Assembly (NCBI RefSeq): GCF_000813345.1
Contig: NZ_BBQF01000001.1
Coordinates: forward strand, 310,001 to 374,000
Reading direction: 5' to 3'
Length of the DNA stretch: 64,000 nucleotides
DNA from: Sulfurospirillum arsenophilum NBRC 109478
GTDB taxonomy: Bacteria > Campylobacterota > Campylobacteria > Campylobacterales > Sulfurospirillaceae
Each line of letters begins with the position of its first letter. The first letter of the stretch is position 1. A program made the position numbers and the translations under genes. The notes below the pieces were generated by a model. That model searched no databases. It was not told where the DNA came from and worked only from the letters and a program-made list of their open reading frames with translations. Shown in pieces: positions 1 to 7,961 of this stretch.

Positions 1-230
1 TTGTAAAGCTCCCATTGGTTATGGGTAAGGATAAACTCGCTGACAAAGGCTTTGTTGGAGTTAATATTGGTTTTAATAAGCTCATCAATAATCTGATTGG
101 TATGGTTTTTATGAATATCTATGTTGATGATAATCGAAACCGAAGAGATCGCAAAAACAACCCAAAAAATAAGTGTGGCAAGTTTGACTTGAACAGAGAG
201 CGCTAAAAGATAGTCAAAAAGCTTTTTCAT
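1..230 (-). CDS. Sensor kinase-like membrane protein, N-terminus only (cut by window edge)
   Basis: The reading frame starts at ATG 230 and is still open at position 1, giving about 76 residues. The start MKKLFDYLLALSVQVKLA is followed by a hydrophobic stretch at about residues 17-40, then a hydrophilic segment, as in a membrane sensor whose first segment leads into a periplasmic domain. The ATG overlaps the TGA of the preceding binding-protein gene (ATGA), so the two are probably translationally coupled. A PhnD-type binding protein followed by a membrane protein beside arsenate respiration genes resembles the binding protein and kinase pair of the AioX-AioS and ArrX-ArrS type. The kinase domain itself lies outside the window, so this is inference from position. 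Confidence 0.6.
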   Translation of the reverse strand, partial: MKKLFDYLLALSVQVKLATLIFWVVFAISSVSIIINIDIHKNHTNQIIDELIKTNINSNKAFVSEFILTHNQWELY

Positions 231-1099
231 TGTCTCTGTTCAATGACCTCAAGCATTTTTGCCACATTGGAAAAATCTTGACCCGAGGGGAGATCAAAGC
301 GATCCAAAGAAAGCTTTTCCAAAATGCTTTTACCATATGTATCTTGATGCATCGCAATAAAAGCATTTTGCAGCGCTTCAAACCTCTTTTTAGGCAATGC
401 GCTTCGCGCCACAATAGGTGAGTTGGTATAAGGTCCTAAAACTTGCACCACTTTTAACTGCTCAATTTTTTCGGGATGTTTTTGCGCAAAACGGGTATAA
501 ACGATGCTATCCACACTTGCACCATCTACAAATCCATCAATGACCGCTTTGATGGACTCGCCATGTTCATAGGTATAAATGTAGGACTTAAAAAAGGTTT
601 TAGGATCCATTCCATGGCTTAACATATGGTAACTGGGAGCCGTAGCTCCTGAATTGCTCTCAGGATCAGTAAAGGCAAAAATTTTTCCTTTGAAATCTGC
701 AAGTGAGTCAACAGGGGTGCTTTTTTTTGCAATGATGTACGAATAGTATTGATCGCTTCCATCAAAAATAGGAATGGCTAAGATTTTGCCTGTTCCTTCT
801 TTATCGAGTTTGGTATAACTGGAGTTACAGACATAGGCAACATCGACTTTATGCTCTTTAATGAGCTGATTCATCTCCGCATAGGTTTTTGAAAAGCGTA
901 TTTGCACATCAAGATCAGTGATTTTATGCTCCAAATATTTCTCCCAATCCATAAAATTTTTGAGATCATCTTTAAGGACTGTTCCTGTAAGACCAAGGAC
1001 AATTTTTTCTTTCGCATTGAGCGAAAAAGGTAATAGTAACAGTAAAAAAAGCATGGTAAATTTTTGAAGACAACTGGTCAAAATTTGATCGTTTTTCAT
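227..1099 (-). CDS. PhnD-type periplasmic binding protein, probable sensory partner of the adjacent kinase (ArrX/AioX-like)
   Basis: This 290-residue protein has an N-terminal signal peptide (hydrophobic core MLFLLLLLPFSLNA) and then a phosphate/phosphonate-type binding fold: VLGLTGTVL, DVAYVCNSSY, FAFTDPESNSGATAPSYHM and a later YTRFAQKHPEKIEQLKVV segment. I chose ATG 1099 because AAGGAG lies 7 bases upstream; an ATG 51 codons further up has no such site. No ABC permease or ATPase is next to it. Instead it overlaps a membrane sensor gene and diverges from arrCAB. That arrangement matches PhnD-like proteins that hand an oxyanion signal to a histidine kinase. The ligand (arsenate, arsenite or another oxyanion) cannot be read from the sequence. 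A TATAAT box for this strand lies at 1134-1139. Confidence 0.75.
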   Translation of the reverse strand: MKNDQILTSCLQKFTMLFLLLLLPFSLNAKEKIVLGLTGTVLKDDLKNFMDWEKYLEHKITDLDVQIRFSKTYAEMNQLIKEHKVDVAYVCNSSYTKLDKEGTGKILAIPIFDGSDQYYSYIIAKKSTPVDSLADFKGKIFAFTDPESNSGATAPSYHMLSHGMDPKTFFKSYIYTYEHGESIKAVIDGFVDGASVDSIVYTRFAQKHPEKIEQLKVVQVLGPYTNSPIVARSALPKKRFEALQNAFIAMHQDTYGKSILEKLSLDRFDLPSGQDFSNVAKMLEVIEQRQ

Positions 1100-1129
1100 T
1101 TTTTGAAGGCTCCTTTTTTCTCTTAAAGT

Positions 1130-1142
1130 CCCTATTATAGGG
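1130..1142. promoter_or_regulatory. Dyad CCCTATTATAGGG between divergent genes; carries the -10 of the binding-protein gene
   Basis: A 13-base dyad (CCCTAT-T-ATAGGG) is extended by AAAG and CTTT on its two sides. On the minus strand it contains TATAAT at 1139-1134, 35 bases in front of the binding-protein start, so it may be the -10 of that gene. Its symmetry and position between the divergent genes would also suit an operator. Function is inferred. Confidence 0.4.
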
Positions 1143-1153
1143 CTTTTTAAAGT

Positions 1154-1169
1154 TGGTATGCTAATTGCT
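1154..1169 (+). promoter_or_regulatory. Sigma54-type -24/-12 promoter in front of arrCAB
   Basis: The sequence TGGTATGCTAATTGCT fits the RpoN consensus TGG-N9-TTGCW, with the -24 GG (1155-1156) and -12 GC (1167-1168) at the required spacing. Transcription would start near 1180, leaving about 40 bases before arrC. AioR, the regulator of the related arsenite oxidase system, is a sigma54 activator, so this promoter type fits the adjacent sensor genes. No response regulator is visible; it may lie left of the window. Confidence 0.6.
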
Positions 1170-1221
1170 CTAAGCACATTGTACTTGAAGAAATGTTCAA
1201 GAAACTTTAAAGGAGTCCATG

Positions 1222-2058
1222 ATGAATTTATTGTGGGATGTGCGGGTCTCATTAGATCTGTTCTTGGGTGGTTTAGGTGTAGGTGCCTTCCTTGTAGGTG
1301 TGGTTCTTTACTATGTGGATGCTAAAGCATATGAAGGTTTTGTTAAAAAATCCTTTATGGTAGCACCGCTTTTGGTGATAGCAGGATTGCTTTTGCTTCT
1401 GACAGAACTTGGACGTCCATTGAACGTTATTAAAACGATCTATGCGATCAATCCAACATCGTTTATGTCTATCGGTATCTTTTTACAAAGTGCGTTTGTG
1501 GCAGTTGCGCTTCTTATCGCCTTTAAAGTATTGACAAGCGGTGTTTCAGCCCTTAGTTCAAAAATCGTTTACGCAGGTGCCGTTCTTGCAGGTCTCGTTG
1601 GTTTGTATCATGGATTCTTGCTCTCAGGCATCGCAAAAGAGCCTTGGAACAACGCTATCCCTGTGATTTTCTTTGTCTCTTCCATTCTTTCAGGGGCATC
1701 GTTAATGGTACTTTTCAATTTGGAAAGTTTAGAAAACCTTGTAGCACGCTTTAAACTTCCTCTGATCATCAATATGGTTTTAACCCTTGAGTTAGCCGCA
1801 GTTTTTGCATGGGTTTACAATTTGGCGCTAACAACAGCATCTTCGAAACATGCCTATGATGTTCTCATCAGTAGCTTTAGCATGGAGTTTTGGGTACTGA
1901 GTATCTTAATGGGGTTAATTGCACCTTTAGCCATTTTTACCTTGGTCATTTTAAACAAATTATCCCTCAGAACAGTTGCTATTCCAACCTTTTCAATTAT
2001 CGTTATGGGAAGTTTTTTCCTTAAAAACTTAGTTGTTTATCTTGGTCAAGCAGTATAA
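1222..2058 (+). CDS. arrC: NrfD/PsrC-type membrane subunit of the arsenate reductase
   Basis: The protein of about 278 residues is almost entirely hydrophobic, with eight or so membrane segments, and has NrfD/PsrC family character (LWDVRVSLDLFLGGLGVGAFL at the start, then LLLTELGRPL). Such subunits oxidise menaquinol and pass electrons to the periplasmic iron-sulfur subunit. Two start codons are adjacent (1219 and 1222). AGGAG at 1211-1215 is only 3 bases from the first but 6 from the second, so I prefer 1222. It is the first gene of the operon and ends 10 bases before arrA. The order C-A-B differs from psrABC. The protein alone could equally be a PsrC; the arr assignment comes from arrA. Confidence 0.8.
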   Translation: MNLLWDVRVSLDLFLGGLGVGAFLVGVVLYYVDAKAYEGFVKKSFMVAPLLVIAGLLLLLTELGRPLNVIKTIYAINPTSFMSIGIFLQSAFVAVALLIAFKVLTSGVSALSSKIVYAGAVLAGLVGLYHGFLLSGIAKEPWNNAIPVIFFVSSILSGASLMVLFNLESLENLVARFKLPLIINMVLTLELAAVFAWVYNLALTTASSKHAYDVLISSFSMEFWVLSILMGLIAPLAIFTLVILNKLSLRTVAIPTFSIIVMGSFFLKNLVVYLGQAV

Positions 2059-2068
2059 GGAGTCAATG

Positions 2069-4624
2069 ATGAGTATTAACAGAAGAGATTTTCTCAAAAC
2101 AACAGCGGGAAGTGCTGCGGTAGCTTCAACCATCTCTATTTTCCCAGAAGATGTCGAAGCAAAAATTGGTGAATTAAAGTACGAAGGTGAGACGGGTAAA
2201 TGGATGAGTTCTACCTGTCAAGGCTGCACCAGCTGGTGTCCGATTCAAGGACTTGTGGTCGATGGTAAAGTTGTAAAAATTAGAGGCAATCCAAACTCTC
2301 CAAGTGCTGGACGCATCTGTCCACGTCCACACTTAGCGTTGCAACAAGTGTACGATCCTGATCGTGTCAAAACACCACTTAAACGCACCAACCCTAAAAA
2401 GGGCAAAGGCATTGATCCTAAATTCGTGCCTATTTCTTGGGATGAAGCGATCAATACCATTGCAGACAAAATTATGGGGCTTATTCAAACACAAGAAACC
2501 CACAAATTTCTTCTTATGCGTGGTCGTTACACTTTTATGAATGAAATTATGTATGGTACATTCCCTAAGCTTATCGGTAGTCCAAATAATATTTCGCATA
2601 GTTCTATTTGTGCAGAAGCAGAAAAATTTGGTCGTTACTATACTGAAGGTATGTGGGATTACGCAGACTTTGACCTAGATAATACGCGCTATATATTAGG
2701 CTGGGGCACAGATATGGTCTCTTCCAATCGTCAAACACCTTGGTTTATGAATCAGCAAGGCTATGTTAAAGATAGAGCTAAAATTACCTGTATTGACCCA
2801 CGCCTTTCTGCAACTGCAGCAAAAGCTGATCGTTGGCTTCCTATTATTCCTGGAACCGATAGTGCATTAGCCGTTGCAATTGCACATGTTATTTTATCAA
2901 CAGGAAAATGGAATAAATCTTTTGTGGGTGATTTTACGGATAAAGTCAATTATTTCATTCCAGAAAAAGAAGTTCCAACAGAAATTGAGGTTGAAGGCAA
3001 AGTCATTCCTGTTGTGTTTGAAGAAAAACATACCTATGGTGTTATTGCATGGTGGAACCTAGAATTAAAAGATAGAACCCCAGAATGGGCAGAAAAACTC
3101 ACAGGTATCAGTGCTAAAGATATTAAAGAAGTGGCAAAAGAGTTTGCAGAAGCAGGCAGTCGTGCCATCTCTTGGGTAACACCAGGAGCATCTATGCAAA
3201 TCAGAGGTGCCTATGCTTCACTTGCAGCGCACGCTCTCAATGGCCTTGTTGGATCTGTCGATGCTGTTGGTGGTATCTTACAAGGAAGTTCAGTTCCTTA
3301 TGAAAAAGCACCCGATCTTAAACCTTATCTGCCAGCAGAATTTGAAGCGGCGTTAAAGCAGAAAAAAATTGACCAGCGCGGAACAAAAAAACTTGCAGCT
3401 ATCAATAAAAAAACAGGTGGTGGTGTGGTAACCCAACAAGTTGCGGATTCTATCCTCACAGATAAACCTTATGATATTAAAGTAGCAATTGGTTATTGGA
3501 ACAATTTCACATTCTCCATTAACGGTGCTGATGTATGGGAAAAAGCGATGGAAAAATTACCATTCTATGCGCACATTACAACAAATCTAGCTGAGATGAG
3601 TATGTATGCTGATATTGTACTCCCAGCTAAAATGCATCTTTTTGAACGTTATGGGTTTGTAACCAATAAACAAAATCTCCACAGTTATATGTCAATTCAT
3701 CAACCACTGATTAAACCTTATGGTGAAGCCAAAACCGATGAAACAGAAGTACCGTTCTTGATTGCTCAAGCATTGGCTAAAAAAGGATTTGATGGTCCTC
3801 TTCGTTATTACCAAGATAATTTCAAAGATCCTGAAACGGGGAAAGTTCCTGAAACAGCTGAAGAATTCGATCTCTTTGCTGTCAAGTTCCTTACAAAACC
3901 TGTGTGGAGTGGCGCGAGTAATGAAAAAGGTGACACCATCAACAGTTGGAATGAATTATTAGAAAAAGGTGTTTGGAAAACAAAGAAATACAAACCAGGC
4001 AAAAAAATAGACAACTTCAAGACTGAAACTAAAAAGTTTGAGTTTTACAGTGAAACTTTAAAAAAAGTTATGATTGAACATGCCGAGAAAAATAAAATTA
4101 CTGTAGATGAAGCTTTTGAAGCCGTAAATTATACATGCAGAGGTGAGCTTGGGTTTGTACCACACTATGAAGAACCTGTCCGTCATGGCGATGAAAAGAC
4201 CTATCCATTTATCTTTGCCGAGCACCGATCACGCCTCAATCGTGAAGGAAGAAGCCAGAACTGCCCATGGTATTATGAAATCAAAGATGTGGATCCTGGT
4301 GATGTAGCTGGTAAAGATGTTACCAAAATTAACCCACTTGATGGCAAAAAGTTAGGACTTAAAGATGGTGATAAAATTAAAATTACCTCTCCACAAGGAA
4401 ATATTGAAAGCGAAGTCAAACTTTGGGAAGGTGTACGTCCTGGTGTTGTGATGAAATGTTATGGTCAAGGACATTGGGCATATGGTCGTGTAGGAAGTGA
4501 AGTCTTTGGCTCTAAACCAAGAGGGGACAATAACAATAAACTTCATGCATTTGATTTTGAACGTCTCAGTGGAGCAACGCCAAGACACGGTGGTAACTCA
4601 CGCGTCAAAATTGAAAAGATATAG
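2069..4624 (+). CDS. arrA: Respiratory arsenate reductase catalytic subunit (molybdopterin, Tat-exported)
   Basis: This 851-residue protein starts with a twin-arginine signal (NRRDFLKTTAGSAAVAS), so the folded enzyme is exported to the periplasm. A [4Fe-4S] motif C-x2-C-x3-C-x26-C follows at about residues 50-84, then molybdopterin oxidoreductase and dinucleotide-binding domains. Two segments match those targeted by the usual arrA diagnostic primers: WNKSFVGDF (near 2910-2937) and TPEWAEKLTG (near 3080-3109). The HSSICAEAEKFGRYYTEG stretch is also typical of ArrA. The length suits ArrA (about 850) better than PsrA/PhsA (about 760) or TtrA (about 1000). It would reduce arsenate to arsenite with electrons from ArrB. 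Start 2069 is preferred over 2066 by spacing to AAGGAG at 2057-2062. Confidence 0.88.
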   Translation: MSINRRDFLKTTAGSAAVASTISIFPEDVEAKIGELKYEGETGKWMSSTCQGCTSWCPIQGLVVDGKVVKIRGNPNSPSAGRICPRPHLALQQVYDPDRVKTPLKRTNPKKGKGIDPKFVPISWDEAINTIADKIMGLIQTQETHKFLLMRGRYTFMNEIMYGTFPKLIGSPNNISHSSICAEAEKFGRYYTEGMWDYADFDLDNTRYILGWGTDMVSSNRQTPWFMNQQGYVKDRAKITCIDPRLSATAAKADRWLPIIPGTDSALAVAIAHVILSTGKWNKSFVGDFTDKVNYFIPEKEVPTEIEVEGKVIPVVFEEKHTYGVIAWWNLELKDRTPEWAEKLTGISAKDIKEVAKEFAEAGSRAISWVTPGASMQIRGAYASLAAHALNGLVGSVDAVGGILQGSSVPYEKAPDLKPYLPAEFEAALKQKKIDQRGTKKLAAINKKTGGGVVTQQVADSILTDKPYDIKVAIGYWNNFTFSINGADVWEKAMEKLPFYAHITTNLAEMSMYADIVLPAKMHLFERYGFVTNKQNLHSYMSIHQPLIKPYGEAKTDETEVPFLIAQALAKKGFDGPLRYYQDNFKDPETGKVPETAEEFDLFAVKFLTKPVWSGASNEKGDTINSWNELLEKGVWKTKKYKPGKKIDNFKTETKKFEFYSETLKKVMIEHAEKNKITVDEAFEAVNYTCRGELGFVPHYEEPVRHGDEKTYPFIFAEHRSRLNREGRSQNCPWYYEIKDVDPGDVAGKDVTKINPLDGKKLGLKDGDKIKITSPQGNIESEVKLWEGVRPGVVMKCYGQGHWAYGRVGSEVFGSKPRGDNNNKLHAFDFERLSGATPRHGGNSRVKIEKI

Positions 4625-4638
4625 GGAAAGGATAGATT

Positions 4639-5337
4639 ATGGCAAAAAAATATGGAATGGTCATTGACCTTCACCGCTGTGTAGGATGTGGTGCGTGTGA
4701 TTTGGCATGTAAAAGTGAGAATAATACACCTGATGGTATCCACTGGGCTTTTCATAAAACTGAAACGTATGGAATATTCCCACATGTAAGCTATAAGCAC
4801 ACACCAACGCTATGTAATCACTGTGAAGATGCTCCTTGTGTCAGGGTTTGCCCGACTCATGCAATGCACAAAACAGATGAAGGATTTGTAGTACACGATC
4901 CAAATCTTTGTATTGGTTGCAAAAGCTGTATGTTGGCGGATCCTTATGGCGTTATCTTTTACAATAAAGAGCACGCTTTCTTGGATTATGCAACGGATGA
5001 TAGCAGTATTGTCAAAGGTGGAACTTTTTCGAAAAAAGAACTTAGCGATAAATCAAAAGCCCCCTTTCCTAACTTCAATGCTGCACGTGGTGCGGATGGA
5101 TACGAAGCGGTACGTCGTAAAGGTGCGGTTGAGAAATGTACCTTCTGCAACCACAGGGTTGCACAAGGATTGGCACCTGCCTGTGTTGTGGCATGTCCAG
5201 CAGATGCACGTATATTTGGTGATCTCAATGATGAGAAAAGCAAAATCGCTACAACGCTTAGAGCACATAAACCAACGGTATTGCTCCCTGAAAAAGGCAC
5301 AAACCCTAAAGTGTTCTATATCCGAAACTACAACTAG
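4639..5337 (+). CDS. arrB: Arsenate reductase iron-sulfur subunit, with one Cys ligand replaced by Asp
   Basis: The 232-residue ferredoxin-like subunit has four cluster motifs: CVGCGACDLACKSEN, CNHCEDAPCVRVCP, CIGCKSCMLADPYG and CTFCNHR...ACVVACP. It should carry electrons from ArrC to ArrA. The third motif is odd: its last position, normally Cys (CPYG in most relatives), is Asp here (ADPYG, near 4936-4950). Asp can ligate iron or leave a [3Fe-4S] cluster, which would change the redox potential of one step. No signal peptide is present, as expected for a subunit exported together with the Tat substrate ArrA. It lies 14 bases after arrA and is followed by a terminator. Confidence 0.85.
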   Translation: MAKKYGMVIDLHRCVGCGACDLACKSENNTPDGIHWAFHKTETYGIFPHVSYKHTPTLCNHCEDAPCVRVCPTHAMHKTDEGFVVHDPNLCIGCKSCMLADPYGVIFYNKEHAFLDYATDDSSIVKGGTFSKKELSDKSKAPFPNFNAARGADGYEAVRRKGAVEKCTFCNHRVAQGLAPACVVACPADARIFGDLNDEKSKIATTLRAHKPTVLLPEKGTNPKVFYIRNYN

Positions 5338-5340
5338 CAG

Positions 5341-5362
5341 AAGACCCTCAAATGAGGGTCTT
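5341..5362. terminator. Terminator hairpin after arrB
   Basis: A perfect 10-bp stem, AAGACCCTCA / TGAGGGTCTT with a 2-base loop, begins 4 bases after the arrB stop. The T-run after it is short (TT), so it may be a weak terminator or an RNA-stabilising hairpin. Confidence 0.7.
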
Positions 5363-5407
5363 CCCCCTATCTATTTCGCCTCTTCATTTAACACAGGAGT
5401 TGCACTT

Positions 5408-6205
5408 ATGCGTCTAATTTTCTTATGTCTTAGCTTTTTATTCACCCTTCATAGCGCAGAACTCTCTTACGTAGGTTCATCAACCATTGGGAAAACTGTT
5501 TTGCCAGAATTTGCAAAAGAGTTTTCAAAAAATTATGGGCATACATTCTCACGTATTGAAAACCCAGGTTCTGGGCAAGGGGTTGATGCACTTTTAAAAG
5601 ACAAAACAGAACTCGCAGGTATTTCACGCGCCATTGAAGCAAAAGAGAGAGCGTTAGGGCTTCGCTTTTTTATTATAGGATACGATGCGATTGGCGTTGT
5701 AGTCCATAAAAACAATCCTGTAAAAAATCTCAGCATGGAACAGCTTAAAGGTATCTTCTCAGGCAAAATCAAAAACTGGAGTGAAGTAGGTGGCAACAAT
5801 GCACCCATTATTGTGGTCATCGAAACCCTTGCCGATAAACGCGCCACGCAAATTGTTTTTACAGAAATTGTTTTTGATACAAAAGTTCTAGTGGGAACCT
5901 ACAGTAAAGAAGCGATTGAAGTGGATGCTCCTATTGATGAAGTCAATTATGTTAAAAGCCACCCTCATGCCATTACCGCAACAAGCATGGTTTTTGTGAA
6001 AAATACACCCGAAGTTCAGGCTTTGAGCATCAACGATGTTGAGGCTATTGATAAAAATATAGCCGATGGCTCTTATCCTATTTCAAGACCGTTAGTGCTT
6101 GTAACGAAAGAGAACCTCTCAACGGCTTTAATGCAATTTCTGAACTATGTTTACAGCAAAGAAGCACAAGCCATTGTTGCTAAAACCTTTGTTGCCGTTC
6201 GATAG
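5408..6205 (+). CDS. PstS-like periplasmic phosphate/oxyanion-binding protein
   Basis: The 265-residue protein has a signal peptide ([17 protein letters not shown]) and then the start of a PstS-type fold: [34 protein letters not shown] and the [20 protein letters not shown] segment typical of PstS. The start is ATG 5408 with AGGAG 8 bases before it. No pstCAB genes are near. Instead a chemoreceptor gene follows after 8 bases, so it probably works as a chemosensory binding protein rather than for uptake. Its place beside arr makes phosphate or arsenate likely ligands; this is inference. The segment around residues 80-110 has the usual [15 protein letters not shown] features. Confidence 0.8.
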   Translation: MRLIFLCLSFLFTLHSAELSYVGSSTIGKTVLPEFAKEFSKNYGHTFSRIENPGSGQGVDALLKDKTELAGISRAIEAKERALGLRFFIIGYDAIGVVVHKNNPVKNLSMEQLKGIFSGKIKNWSEVGGNNAPIIVVIETLADKRATQIVFTEIVFDTKVLVGTYSKEAIEVDAPIDEVNYVKSHPHAITATSMVFVKNTPEVQALSINDVEAIDKNIADGSYPISRPLVLVTKENLSTALMQFLNYVYSKEAQAIVAKTFVAVR

Positions 6206-6213
6206 GAGTTTAT

Positions 6214-7908
6214 ATGAATCAGTTTAAATTAACCATACACGCTAAAATTTTTACGTTAATGTTCCTCTTCTTTCTTGTGTTTGTAGGTTATGCTTCATAC
6301 CTCTCTTTTTCCTTTTTTAGTATGGAAAGCCAAATGGAAAGCAGACTGGACTCTGTCTCATCCAAAACAGCGCATCAAAGCAATGAGCTTTCAAACCTTG
6401 ATACCTTGCAAAAAGAGATCACTTTACTCTTAGAAGCAAAAGCACTTTTTGAGTCTATGGAAAAAGCTCAAAAAAACTATGCTTCATTGCATGATGGAGC
6501 TTATTGGCTGGACTTTAATGCACTCTATACCAACCTTGCAAAAACGCTTAATCATACTGTATTTTCAACACTTTCATCCTCTTTGAAATCCGATTTTGAT
6601 GGATTAAAAGAAGATTTTGAGAGTATGGATAAACTCATTGTCTCTTTTAATGACGAGCGCGCCAAACAAATTTCGCTGATCTCACTTTCCCCAAAAATTG
6701 ATCGGTTTAAAGCGCTGATTGATAAGGCAATGAATCAAAGAGAAGCGATACGCCAAAAAGTCATTGCTTCATCCATTGAAACACAAACGCTCACACTTGC
6801 AGGAGTGAAAGAGCTTAAAGTTGCTAACGATACGATGCACAGTAAAATGGTGATTGTTAATATCTTTGGAGGCATTATCGCATTGGTGATGTTGTGCTTA
6901 GCAACTTATTTACCGATGATCCTTTCTAAGCAACTCAAACACTTCAGAGAAGCGTTTCAAGTGCTCTCCGATGGAGATTTTAGACATAAACTCACCTTTA
7001 GTGGCACTGATGAAGTCGCAGAGTTAGGACCTTTATACAATAGCATCGTAGAAAATCTGAGTCAAAAAATTCATTTTATTGTGGCAAAAGCGAAGGAGCT
7101 TGATCACATTGCTACGGTTGTGAGCCAAATTGTGACAACACTTGAAAAAACAGCGGAACACGTCGCAACACACACCCAGAAAATCAATGAAACAAATCAA
7201 AATTTCAGTGCTATTTCCCAACAAATCAGGCTTATTACCAGTGCAACCATGGAAGATGCACAAAAACTTTTAAGTAATAATGCAGATGTAAGTGGTACCG
7301 TGCAAGTCTCTATTGATGATCTGAAAATGGCTGCTCACGCCACAAGCGAAATTCAGAAGACAACAGAATCGCTAGCGACCGCAACTGAACAAATCAGTCA
7401 AATTCTTTTGGCGATTGAAGACATTTCAGATCAAACCAACCTTTTAGCCCTCAATGCAGCTATTGAAGCGGCAAGGGCTGGAGAGCATGGACGTGGTTTT
7501 GCCGTTGTTGCTGATGAAGTACGTCATCTTGCAGAGATGTCACATCAAGCAACAGGCAATATTGAGCATATTGTTGCCAATGTTCATGGCAAAGCATTAG
7601 AAGTTAAAAGTCAAATTGAGCGCAGTGCTCAAAGCTTACAAGAGGTTATTTCGCAAACACAAATTGCACTGAGTTCCTTTGATGGCGTTAGCCATGCTAT
7701 TGTGACACTCAATCAAGAATTGAATGCAGTGGAGCATGAAACCACGACACAACAAAAAGAGAGTCAACAGATCAATACCATTACCACAGAACTCACGGCA
7801 CAGACACACTCAATGGGTGAAATTTCTAATGAGCTTTTATCGTTTTCTAAACAGCTCAAAATAACAGCAGATACACTGCAAGCAAATATGCAAGAATTTA
7901 AGCTTTAA
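6214..7908 (+). CDS. Methyl-accepting chemotaxis protein
   Basis: The 564-residue receptor has a first membrane segment at about residues 11-32, a helical periplasmic domain of about 175 residues, a second segment at about 212-236, a HAMP domain, and a cytoplasmic signalling domain. The conserved hairpin tip is plain: [20 protein letters not shown] followed by [19 protein letters not shown]. It has no C-terminal CheR/CheB pentapeptide. GGAG precedes the start, and the gene follows the PstS-like gene after 8 bases, so both are probably made together. The likely role is to sense the loaded binding protein and bias flagellar rotation. The ligand is not known from sequence. Confidence 0.92.
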   Translation: MNQFKLTIHAKIFTLMFLFFLVFVGYASYLSFSFFSMESQMESRLDSVSSKTAHQSNELSNLDTLQKEITLLLEAKALFESMEKAQKNYASLHDGAYWLDFNALYTNLAKTLNHTVFSTLSSSLKSDFDGLKEDFESMDKLIVSFNDERAKQISLISLSPKIDRFKALIDKAMNQREAIRQKVIASSIETQTLTLAGVKELKVANDTMHSKMVIVNIFGGIIALVMLCLATYLPMILSKQLKHFREAFQVLSDGDFRHKLTFSGTDEVAELGPLYNSIVENLSQKIHFIVAKAKELDHIATVVSQIVTTLEKTAEHVATHTQKINETNQNFSAISQQIRLITSATMEDAQKLLSNNADVSGTVQVSIDDLKMAAHATSEIQKTTESLATATEQISQILLAIEDISDQTNLLALNAAIEAARAGEHGRGFAVVADEVRHLAEMSHQATGNIEHIVANVHGKALEVKSQIERSAQSLQEVISQTQIALSSFDGVSHAIVTLNQELNAVEHETTTQQKESQQINTITTELTAQTHSMGEISNELLSFSKQLKITADTLQANMQEFKL

Positions 7909-7912
7909 ACAA

Positions 7913-7940
7913 TTTGGAAGAGAATAACTTCTTCCCCAAA
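7913..7940. terminator. Possible terminator after the chemoreceptor gene
   Basis: TTTGGAAGA and TCTTCCCCAAA form an imperfect stem just after the stop codon. The region also marks the left boundary of the recombinase element. A weak call, because no clear T-run follows. Confidence 0.4.
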
Positions 7941-7961
7941 ACATGGGTATGCTTAAAATTT

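Noticed and set aside
2245-4588. Several open frames on the minus strand inside arrA
   Set aside because: They are shadows of a strongly coding gene, with no ribosome sites or protein-like composition.
4913-5407. Long open frame running from inside arrB into the PstS-like gene
   Set aside because: It is the out-of-frame reading of arrB joined by chance to the real gene; the signal peptide and AGGAG place the true start at 5408.
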